NCBI GenBank assembly: GCA_026419705.1
Contig: JANZYY010000412.1
Span: forward strand, 1-5,094
Direction: 5' to 3'
Source: Fischerella sp.
Lineage (GTDB): Bacteria > Cyanobacteriota > Cyanobacteriia > Cyanobacteriales > Nostocaceae
DNA: 5,094 nt
Position numbers and translations under genes: made by a program. Below the pieces are notes generated by a model. The model made no database searches and was not told the origin of the DNA. It saw only the letters and a list, made by a program, of their open reading frames with translations. Positions 1 to 5,094 of this stretch are shown in pieces (position 1 is the stretch's first letter; each line of letters opens with the position of its first letter).

Positions 1-762
1 TGTGGAACGTCCATCTGCAGGAATGCGAGTTTCTACGGTTTCCAATTTTAATTGTATGGGTGCGCCCCGTACCTGTACTTGTACGCTTACAGGTGGTTCG
101 CTAGAACCTACCACTTGCCCAGTAATAGTGTTAGTTCCTTCTTTTAACGAGACACCATACCATGTCTGCGTTACCAAGTTGGTACTATCATCAGTTTCTG
201 TCCGTCCCACCAAGGATGGATCTACCAAATCTCCATTTACCCGCAATTCTACCTCTGCACCCACCGGAAATTGCAGAATTACTGTAGTTGCTGGCACATC
301 GACTACAGTATCAGGGGTGAGGATTTTGATCGGGGGAGTAGCGGGAGATGTGTTTTGTGCTAGTTTTTTTAGAGCTTTTGGTAATTGGATATCAGGTGCT
401 GGTTGAAATGGTTGTATCGCTGGGGATGTAGTCGTAGATAGAGGAGATATTTTGTCTGTGACTTCCTCTGGTAGAACGGATAACTGTTCCGTCAGGAGTG
501 AGTCAATAGTATCTTCAGATAAATTTGCATGCGATTCTGCAAGCTTTTCCGTGTCTTTTCCGTACTTAGGTGTGAAGTCTTGCTGTTCTTCTTGAACAAC
601 ATTGGGGTATTCCGCCTTGGCTACAATGGGATACAATGCTAGACTCACAGCCCCTGCGATCGCCCCCACTAATCTAAGGTTGAAACTATTGGCGTTCAAT
701 CTTTGATACAGAAGTAACTCCCTTATGCCTCCTACCTCCTGCCTTCTACCTTCTATATTCAT
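1..762 (-). CDS. Secreted Ig-like-domain surface protein, N-terminal 254 residues (3' end beyond window)
   Basis: The frame is open from an ATG at 762-760 to the window edge with no stop, so only the N-terminus is present. The ATG overlaps the TGA of the upstream gene (ATGA) and is preceded by AGGAGG at 7 bases; no other in-frame ATG exists. Residues 1-30 form an unusually long, polar N-region, partly encoded by a 7-bp tandem repeat. Residues 31-47 are hydrophobic, with a likely signal-peptidase site AKA|E after residue 50. Residues 51-140 are a Pro/Glu/Thr/Ser-rich linker. Residues about 145-220 look like an Ig-like beta module (ILTPDTVVD, FPVGAEVELRVNGDLV, WYGVSLKEGTNTITG). A second module starts near 235, with IPADGRST at the edge. 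From memory, both motifs resemble the middle part of large proteobacterial DUF11/SdrD_B/Ig proteins. A C-terminal outer-membrane or anchoring domain is possible but unseen. The role in binding or adhesion is inference. Confidence 0.85.
   Translation of the reverse strand, partial: MNIEGRRQEVGGIRELLLYQRLNANSFNLRLVGAIAGAVSLALYPIVAKAEYPNVVQEEQQDFTPKYGKDTEKLAESHANLSEDTIDSLLTEQLSVLPEEVTDKISPLSTTTSPAIQPFQPAPDIQLPKALKKLAQNTSPATPPIKILTPDTVVDVPATTVILQFPVGAEVELRVNGDLVDPSLVGRTETDDSTNLVTQTWYGVSLKEGTNTITGQVVGSSEPPVSVQVQVRGAPIQLKLETVETRIPADGRST
656..663. repeat. HIP1 octamer GCGATCGC (one of four)
   Basis: This is an exact copy of the highly iterated palindrome of cyanobacterial genomes. The other exact copies are at 1479-1486, 2182-2189 and 2886-2893. 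All four lie within coding sequence. They support a cyanobacterial origin. Confidence 0.9.
726..753 (-). repeat. Heptanucleotide tandem repeat, 4 units, inside the 5' coding end
   Basis: On the minus strand four contiguous 7-bp units read GAAGGTA, GAAGGCA, GGAGGTA, GGAGGCA (consensus G-R-AGG-Y-A). They are flanked by degenerate units GAATATA before and TAAGGGA after. Period-7 short tandem repeats (STRRs) are well known in heterocyst-forming cyanobacteria. Here the array begins 9 bases after the A of the start codon and encodes the polar, Gly/Arg/Glu-containing start of the signal peptide. Because 7 is not a multiple of 3, loss or gain of one unit would shift the frame. Confidence 0.8.
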
Positions 763-2270
763 TTCTTGACCTCCTGGCTGGATGTGGGGGTGACTGCAAA
801 GTTCATGCGTGCTAAGCCACCGGGTTCTAAACGCACAAGACGGGATTGACTGTTGCGTTCTTTAAACTTGCGATTGGGTGCAAGGGTATAACCGGGAACG
901 CTGCTGAGATCGAGAACTCCTGTGTGATTTCCAGGCAAGACATTCGCTACAGAAAACAAACCATTTATATCAGTAGTTACACGGTTGCCGTCTTCCATAA
1001 AAATCACAGCATTAGGGATACCTGGTTCACCGGGTTGGTGTTCGCCATCAAAGTTTTTATCCACAAATACGCGACCGAGGAGAGTACCGCAGTCCGTGAC
1101 AATCCCCGGTCTAATCCGCAACTGGTGGCTTGCAGGGCCATCCTTAGCCTGAAAACGGTTGTCTGCTCTTTGGACTGTGACACTTGCCAAGTTGCGTCCC
1201 GAACCACGCACTGCATCTGCTGTTAGTTGGGCAGCATAGGCAATATTTAATACCTTCTGTTGCGGAATCGTAGCATCCGATCGAAATACTACCGATGAAC
1301 CATTGTGTTCGGCAGTGATAGTGACGGGTTTGCCATCAATTTCTCCCCGGACGGATTTGCCTAAGAAGTTAAAGCCAAGGGGTAATTTGTCAGTAACAAC
1401 TACATTGTTTAAAGCAGCATCAGCTAAATTTTTAACAGAGAGGCGGTAGATAACCGTATCTCCTGGTTCTGCTGTGGCGCGATCGCCAGTTTTAACAATC
1501 TGCACCTGCTCTGGCTGACACATATTTGTGGTAAATTCAAAAGCTAGTAAATCTAGTCCTTGCAGTTCAGCATTGGCAACTAAGACAACCGTTGACTCAG
1601 TTTGGGTTTGCCCTGTGAGTGTAATTGGCTGACCGTCTAGGGATGTAGCAAGATAGCGGACAACATTATTATTCTCTGTACCAGTGCTTTGGAGAATTTG
1701 AATCTTGATCCGCCGTTGTTTGTAGATAGAATTTGGCGGTGGATTGACCACAAAAATATAGGTTTTACCTGGATCGATTTGACCTAAATTCGGATCGAGT
1801 AGGAAGTTGTAAGCACCCAAGGGTGCTGTGTTTGTCAGGAAATAGGGGTTGCTATTTTCGATATTCGGTCTTAATCCACCAGGAATATTGTTGTTAGGAA
1901 CATCAGGTAACTCTGTGCGAGTTAGGGGTAACAACTTTCCTAATTCTGTCCCCGTGGGGTCGCTGGGGTCAGGTTCATAAACAGCAACAGAAAAGCCCCT
2001 ATAGTCAGGTAAAACATTGCCAGCACATCCTAAAATTCGTCCCAGTGGGTCAACTAATGGGTTAGGAATAGCTTGAGTTTTAGCAGAAACTCCTAAATAT
2101 TTTTGATTGTTGCTAGGATCTGTATAAGTGTAAGTAGCTTGATTTATAAAATTGGTTAGCGGCTTATTATTCTCAACTTGAGCGATCGCAGACATCGGAC
2201 ACTGCAATATACTTCCCAGGAAAACAGTTGCTACTAACCGCGTTGACCAACTACCTTGCGGACATTTCAC
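759..2270 (-). CDS. Secreted DUF11 / SdrD_B-like domain protein, 503 aa
   Basis: The start is GTG at 2270-2268, with AGGAG 8 bases upstream; an in-frame stop lies further upstream and no ATG start fits. Residues 1-30 are a signal peptide (basic start, hydrophobic 12-22, AIA|Q after 30). Residues about 38-250 are a beta-rich N-terminal region (ATYTYTDPSNNQKYLG, DPLGRILGCAG, LPDYRGFSVAVYEPDPSD) that I associate with cyanobacterial DUF11 proteins but cannot name. Residues about 256-385 are a DUF11 domain (QIVKTGDRATAEPGDTVIY, YRLSVKNLADAALNNVVVTD, KLPLGF). Residues about 393-455 are an SdrD_B-like domain, with EF-hand-like loop D404-x-N406-x-D408-G-x5-E415 followed by GIPNAVIFMEDG, TDINGLFSV and LPGNH. 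The tail has SRLVRLEPGGLARMNFAV. Mature cysteines are C81, C251 and C394. The gene follows a DUF11 gene by 125 bp and overlaps the next by 4 bases. Export is well supported; a structural role at the cell surface is inference. Confidence 0.93.
   Translation of the reverse strand: MKCPQGSWSTRLVATVFLGSILQCPMSAIAQVENNKPLTNFINQATYTYTDPSNNQKYLGVSAKTQAIPNPLVDPLGRILGCAGNVLPDYRGFSVAVYEPDPSDPTGTELGKLLPLTRTELPDVPNNNIPGGLRPNIENSNPYFLTNTAPLGAYNFLLDPNLGQIDPGKTYIFVVNPPPNSIYKQRRIKIQILQSTGTENNNVVRYLATSLDGQPITLTGQTQTESTVVLVANAELQGLDLLAFEFTTNMCQPEQVQIVKTGDRATAEPGDTVIYRLSVKNLADAALNNVVVTDKLPLGFNFLGKSVRGEIDGKPVTITAEHNGSSVVFRSDATIPQQKVLNIAYAAQLTADAVRGSGRNLASVTVQRADNRFQAKDGPASHQLRIRPGIVTDCGTLLGRVFVDKNFDGEHQPGEPGIPNAVIFMEDGNRVTTDINGLFSVANVLPGNHTGVLDLSSVPGYTLAPNRKFKERNSQSRLVRLEPGGLARMNFAVTPTSSQEVKK
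770..775 (-). promoter_or_regulatory. Shine-Dalgarno for the Ig-like protein gene, inside the preceding gene
   Basis: A perfect AGGAGG lies in the last codons of the preceding gene, 7 bases before the ATG at 762-760. It decides the start of the downstream gene. Together with the ATGA overlap it points to translational coupling of the two proteins. Confidence 0.8.
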
Positions 2271-2278
2271 TAAACTTT

Positions 2279-2299
2279 CTCCTCTTTGATTGCAAAGAG
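2279..2299 (-). promoter_or_regulatory. Shine-Dalgarno AGGAG with abutting hairpin before a GTG start
   Basis: AGGAG (2283-2279) lies 8 bases before the GTG start at 2270, which supports that start. Immediately upstream is a perfect 7-bp inverted repeat, CTCTTTG-CAAT-CAAAGAG on the minus strand (2299-2282). Its second arm takes in the first two bases of the Shine-Dalgarno. In mRNA the hairpin could partly block ribosome access. Confidence 0.6.
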
Positions 2300-2388
2300 T
2301 GGGATAATATTCACGGGGAATTTTGAATTAATAAATAATTAAGCAAACTTGCTCGTAAGCGTAGAAATTCTTCCCCTCTCCCACTCTT
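2295..2388 (-). repeat. Long-range inverted repeat in the 125-bp junction
   Basis: AAGAGTGGGA on the minus strand (2388-2379), starting 7 bases after the stop of the small DUF11 gene, is exactly complementary to TCCCACTCTT (2304-2295). Inside it are further nested pairings: GGGGAA (2376-2371) with TTCCCC (2320-2315), GAATT (2370-2366) with AATTC (2329-2325), and a small AGCAA-GT-TTGCT hairpin (2353-2342). There is no T-run after the structure, so it is not a typical intrinsic terminator. The apical part is AT-rich. The arm at 2295-2304 shares five bases with the hairpin at the next gene's Shine-Dalgarno, so the two structures exclude each other. Confidence 0.5.
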
Positions 2389-2395
2389 ATTTCCC

Positions 2396-2968
2396 CTACC
2401 GCACCTGTACTTGATAAGTACCTTTAACTTGTGCTTTGGCGGGGACAGGTGTACTAAAATTCCAACGGATGTGGGTATAAGCAACTGCTGGAGCGGGACG
2501 AGTTTCCACTTTGCCATTAGGAAGCTTGACTTGCACGGTTGGCTTGTCTGCAAAGCTGCGTCCACCATCAATGCTGTAAGTAATTTTGGCGTTGTTGTGA
2601 GAATTTACAGTTGCAGAGTTCAGCACATATATCATTCCTTTGGGAATGGGCTGATTGATGACGAGATTTTTGACTGCTTTATCGCCGTTGTTGACACCAG
2701 TGACTATGTAGCGCAGCACATCTTTTGGCTGCACCAAAGCTTTCCCTTGCAATGATTGCCATCTCTTAGTTTGCTTACCGTGCTGATCCTGAGCTACCAC
2801 TTGCTTTTCTACCTCTAGGCGCAACTGTACTTGCCCTTTAGCTTGGGTATTCTGAGCAAAAACAGCATGGGAATGCCAGATATTTGCGATCGCCGGAATT
2901 TGATTCACAAAGGGAAGTGTAACAATCAATGCTACTGCTCCCATACTAGCCGTTGCAAAACGCTTCAT
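2396..2968 (-). CDS. Small secreted DUF11-like protein, 190 aa
   Basis: The start is the ATG at 2968-2966, because GAGGTGAT, a long match to the 16S rRNA tail, stands just upstream and the protein then opens with a classic signal peptide (MKRFATASMG, hydrophobic 10-22). A GTG 18 codons further upstream lies inside a palindrome with no ribosome site and would bury the signal. Cleavage is plausible at AIA|N (after 28) or VFA|Q (after 38). The mature protein is one beta-sandwich-like unit of DUF11 character: residues 47-60 (VQLRLEVEKQVVAQ), 83-93 (DVLRYIVTGVN), 99-111 (VKNLVINQPIPKG) and 129-139 (ITYSIDGGRSF), ending with YTHIRWNF and QVQVR. It has no transmembrane segment or sorting motif after the signal and no cysteine. 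It sits between two larger DUF11 genes. A periplasmic or surface subunit of the same assembly is likely, by inference; the function is unknown. Confidence 0.92.
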   Translation of the reverse strand: MKRFATASMGAVALIVTLPFVNQIPAIANIWHSHAVFAQNTQAKGQVQLRLEVEKQVVAQDQHGKQTKRWQSLQGKALVQPKDVLRYIVTGVNNGDKAVKNLVINQPIPKGMIYVLNSATVNSHNNAKITYSIDGGRSFADKPTVQVKLPNGKVETRPAPAVAYTHIRWNFSTPVPAKAQVKGTYQVQVR

Positions 2969-2980
2969 TTCAATCACCTC
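2969..2980 (-). promoter_or_regulatory. Strong Shine-Dalgarno deciding the start of the small DUF11 gene
   Basis: GAGGTGAT (2980-2973) matches the complement of the 16S rRNA 3' end over eight bases. The GAGG core ends 8 bases before ATG 2968. It rules in this start over the upstream GTG at 3022. Confidence 0.8.
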
Positions 2981-3000
2981 TTCAAAAATTTTCTTTCTCG

Positions 3001-3032
3001 TTTGTAGTGAGCGCTTTAGCACTCACTACAAA
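3001..3032. repeat. 32-bp palindromic small dispersed-type repeat between two DUF11 genes
   Basis: TTTGTAGTGAG (3001-3011) and CTCACTACAAA (3022-3032) are perfect 11-bp arms around a 10-base centre. In the minus-strand RNA the stem continues through a U-G wobble and GCU/AGC pairs, giving about 15 pairs. It begins 3 bases after the tandem TAG TAG stops of the upstream gene. No T-run follows directly, so it is not a standard terminator. From memory, palindromes of this TAGTGAG...CTCACTA type are dispersed in Nostoc-like genomes. It may stabilise or process the intercistronic mRNA. Confidence 0.75.
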
Positions 3033-3035
3033 CTA

Positions 3036-5094
3036 CTAGTTCACCTTGCGTTGGAAGGTAAATGTTCTTTGTTCACCTGGTGCAACCTTGCCAGTGACAG
3101 TATCTACATACTTGGTAATATCGGTGTCCACCGTGGTTCCTGTTTTGTCAATGGAAGAATTTGATGCTGGATTACCACTGTAGAAGTTGATGGTTGCAGC
3201 ACCAGAATCTTTCGCTGTACCGACAATATTGCTGGTATCGATTTGACCGTTAGTATCGTTGTCTAGCGCCCAGTTGTTCGGGGCTTGAGTACCATCTTCA
3301 GTAATCACAACCTTGTCAGCATTTAGAATCACGTTACCAGTTCCAGATTGAGGCTCGGAAATATTTTTGTATCGAATCTGATACTCGATAATGTTGCCTG
3401 GAGCTGGTGTTCTAGCAACATCAGCAACGTTGGGATTCGGATCGATACCATTGACTGCTGGTGTGGATTCAAAGTCATCCTGACCCGCACCCACTGCTGG
3501 CCCAGTACCTGGTAGGACTCGCGATACTTTCACCATTTTCAAGAAGCCAGTGTAGACGCGATCGATCGTGATATTCTGACCATCAGGATTACCATCTCCG
3601 TTGGTATCAATGGAAGCAGTAATCGGTACAGGGAAGCCGCGGTTTATATCAGTGGAAAGCGGAGTATTGGCTGGTAAATTAACTTCTACACCATAGTTGA
3701 CAGTTTTACCAGGATCTACATTGGGGATTGTAATTGGTGTTGTCGGCCCTGTAAATGTTCCATTGTTGTAGGTATACACCGCCGAGCTGCTACCATAGGT
3801 AATAGTTACCTGAGTACCATTTGGTAAATCTGCGGTATTTGCTGGTGGAGTTGGGACTAATGTAATGGTACCAGGGTTAATACCACTGTTCTTAATGGTG
3901 TTTGTGAAAGCAACTCCTGAAGGATCTAGAGTGCTACCAGGTAGGGTACCAGCGGGAACAAGTGAAGATTTATTAGTGAAGTCATCGTTAGTTTGACCGG
4001 ATGGTCCGATCGCATCTGGAGCATTTTGTGGACCGTTGAGTACTGCGGAAGCTGCAGGTGCTTGAACTGTGAAAACGTTGGCTTCACCACCTGTTGAGCC
4101 ATCACCACTGTTGTTATTACCTATGTCAGTTCCGGTTTCCGGAGATCCCGGGTTATTAATGTAGCCATCATCAACAGCAGTAGGTGGTAAAGTATCGGGA
4201 ACACCATCACCGTTGCTATCCGTACCCGGAGGCGGTGTCATGTTACCTAGAGGTCCATCATAGTTGCTGGGATTTTGGTCACCGGATTCGTCGTACACTG
4301 GGGCATTGGTACCAGGAGTTTGACCGAATAATTGAGCGATGTTAGCCACAGTTAATGGCGAGGTTGCGGTTGACTCAACAGCTAACTGAATCTGGAAGCC
4401 ATTTACTGTTGTACCGGGAGCGATAGAAGAAATAACAGCTGGCTTGTTGATAAAACCAACTCGGGTTACACTTGCCAGTGAGGCAGGAGGATTTGCAGTA
4501 AAGGTTTTCCAACTGGCTGCATTGGCATCAACTGTGGTTGGGTCTGTTGTATATACAGCTTCCCAATTCGGAGGCGGAGTTGGCACAACTGCCAAGTCTG
4601 TACCAGCAGGAATGGCATCAGAAACTAAAATATACTTGCCAGGAGTATTATCAACATTAATTGTTGTACCTGTCAGTGCGGCGGGAGTAATTCCCCGACC
4701 TGTAGGATCGCTAGACTCAACCCGTAAACTCAAATCGTAGGTGAGCTTATCATCTGTAATTGAGTCTGTACCAGCGTTGTTGTAACCGCTACGAGTTTTG
4801 AGGATAGTCGCTAAAGAGAAGGTCTTGAGACTGTTACCAACTTTAATCTGCTGGGTGCTGCTGGCTTCACGAACACCATTGATTGGTGCGCCATCTACCT
4901 CCCCAGGAGTACTACCGTCAGCATTATCTACAGTGTAAACGTCAGCACCATCCGGACTGCGCAGCTGGTTCTGAGCATCCCCAGGAGTATTACCAAGGGT
5001 AACGGTAATTATGTCATTGGTTTGAGCGCCAGGCTGTACGGTAATTGGTACGCGCACCAACACCGTACCACCAGGTGCAACTGGGCCTGTGAAA
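3036..5094 (-). CDS. Large secreted-type DUF11-like repeat protein, C-terminal 685 residues (5' end beyond window)
   Basis: The frame is open through the right edge; the residues before the first candidate GTG (5063) read FTGPVAPGGT and continue a beta-domain, so the true start and any signal peptide lie outside. It ends in tandem TAG TAG. In visible-fragment numbering, several beta-sandwich-like modules each carry a PG-x-TV/PGN-type strand: about 1-130 (VAPGGTVLVRVPITVQPGA), 150-260 (GKYILVSDAIPAGTDLAVV; PGTTVNGFQIQLAVE), 395-510 (PGTITLVPTPPANTADLPNG; DPGKTVNYGVEVNLP) and 560-680 (PGNIIEYQIRYKNISEPQSG; APGEQRTFTFQRK). Between them is a Gly/Asn/Asp-rich hinge (about 260-340). DSNGDGVPD (292-300) and DTNGDGNPD (496-504) are calcium-loop-like DxNxDGxxD motifs. 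The phrase VYDESGDQNPSNYDG is, from memory, typical of cyanobacterial DUF11 proteins. There is no cysteine in the visible part. A surface structural role is inference. Confidence 0.9.
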   Translation of the reverse strand, partial: FTGPVAPGGTVLVRVPITVQPGAQTNDIITVTLGNTPGDAQNQLRSPDGADVYTVDNADGSTPGEVDGAPINGVREASSTQQIKVGNSLKTFSLATILKTRSGYNNAGTDSITDDKLTYDLSLRVESSDPTGRGITPAALTGTTINVDNTPGKYILVSDAIPAGTDLAVVPTPPPNWEAVYTTDPTTVDANAASWKTFTANPPASLASVTRVGFINKPAVISSIAPGTTVNGFQIQLAVESTATSPLTVANIAQLFGQTPGTNAPVYDESGDQNPSNYDGPLGNMTPPPGTDSNGDGVPDTLPPTAVDDGYINNPGSPETGTDIGNNNSGDGSTGGEANVFTVQAPAASAVLNGPQNAPDAIGPSGQTNDDFTNKSSLVPAGTLPGSTLDPSGVAFTNTIKNSGINPGTITLVPTPPANTADLPNGTQVTITYGSSSAVYTYNNGTFTGPTTPITIPNVDPGKTVNYGVEVNLPANTPLSTDINRGFPVPITASIDTNGDGNPDGQNITIDRVYTGFLKMVKVSRVLPGTGPAVGAGQDDFESTPAVNGIDPNPNVADVARTPAPGNIIEYQIRYKNISEPQSGTGNVILNADKVVITEDGTQAPNNWALDNDTNGQIDTSNIVGTAKDSGAATINFYSGNPASNSSIDKTGTTVDTDITKYVDTVTGKVAPGEQRTFTFQRKVN

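Noticed and set aside
2..406. Plus-strand open frame of 134 codons
   Set aside because: It lies opposite a minus-strand frame that is open for 254 codons with a signal peptide and a strong ribosome site. Its translation is Cys/Thr/Ser-rich with no domain-like pattern.
846..1226. Plus-strand open frame and a nested minus-strand frame at 1004-1216
   Set aside because: Both are out-of-frame shadows of the SdrD_B/DUF11 coding region, which has clear domain motifs there.
2305..2340. Possible internal promoter in the AT-rich part of the 125-bp junction (TATTAT-like box on the minus strand)
   Set aside because: No convincing -35 element stands at proper spacing. AT-rich sequence alone is not enough to call a promoter.
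2311..2755. Minus-strand frame 2311-2571 and plus-strand frame 2411-2755
   Set aside because: Both overlap the small DUF11 gene in other frames and lack a ribosome site or a recognisable protein pattern.
2969..3022. Upstream GTG start at 3022 for the small DUF11 protein
   Set aside because: It sits inside the palindrome, has no Shine-Dalgarno and would add 18 charged residues before a normal signal peptide. The ATG at 2968 has an excellent ribosome site.
2975..3032. Intrinsic terminator after the large DUF11-like gene
   Set aside because: The hairpin is strong, but the only T-run (five T) is about a dozen bases beyond the stem, which does not fit an intrinsic terminator. The next gene follows closely.
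3926..4740. Minus-strand frame 3926-4108 and plus-strand frame 4444-4740
   Set aside because: They are shadows inside the large low-complexity DUF11-like gene. Repetitive GT/CA-rich codons leave other frames open by chance.
5061..5063. GTG at 5063 as the start of the large protein
   Set aside because: The frame stays open to the window edge, the residues before it continue the beta-domain, and no signal peptide follows it. The gene is cut by the window.

Overview
The window looks like a piece of a filamentous (Nostocales-type) cyanobacterial chromosome. The evidence is four exact copies of the HIP1 octamer GCGATCGC in about 5.1 kb, a moderate GC content by eye, a heptanucleotide tandem repeat and a small palindromic repeat between genes. 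The protein families also resemble cyanobacterial secreted DUF11 proteins. No species can be named from the sequence alone.

All convincing genes lie on the minus strand and read from the right edge to the left, as one co-directional cluster. In transcription order they are as follows. (A) 5094-3036 is the C-terminal 685 residues of a large secreted-type, Thr/Gly/Asn/Pro-rich DUF11-like protein whose N-terminus is off the window. (B) 2968-2396 is a 190-residue DUF11-like protein with a signal peptide. (C) 2270-759 is a 503-residue protein with a signal peptide, a DUF11 domain and a C-terminal SdrD_B-like domain carrying an EF-hand-like calcium loop. (D) 762 to position 1 and beyond is the N-terminal 254 residues of a secreted protein with a low-complexity linker followed by Ig-like beta-rich modules; its C-terminus is off the window.

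C and D overlap by 4 bases (ATGA), and D has a perfect AGGAGG inside the end of C. Together they look like the two halves of proteins that, from memory, occur as single large polypeptides in proteobacteria (DUF11, then SdrD_B-like, then Ig-like, then further C-terminal domains). The A/B junction (67 bp) is mostly filled by a 32-bp palindrome. The B/C junction (125 bp) holds two inverted repeats that share bases and could form alternative mRNA structures at the Shine-Dalgarno of C. The 5' end of D carries a 4 x 7-bp repeat inside the coding sequence, directly after the start codon.

The simplest reading is an operon for an exported, probably cell-surface or outer-membrane, multi-protein assembly built from small beta-sandwich domains. 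The biological role is not known from the sequence. No RNA gene, transposase, CRISPR array or convincing intrinsic terminator is visible. No gene-free stretch exceeds 125 bp.
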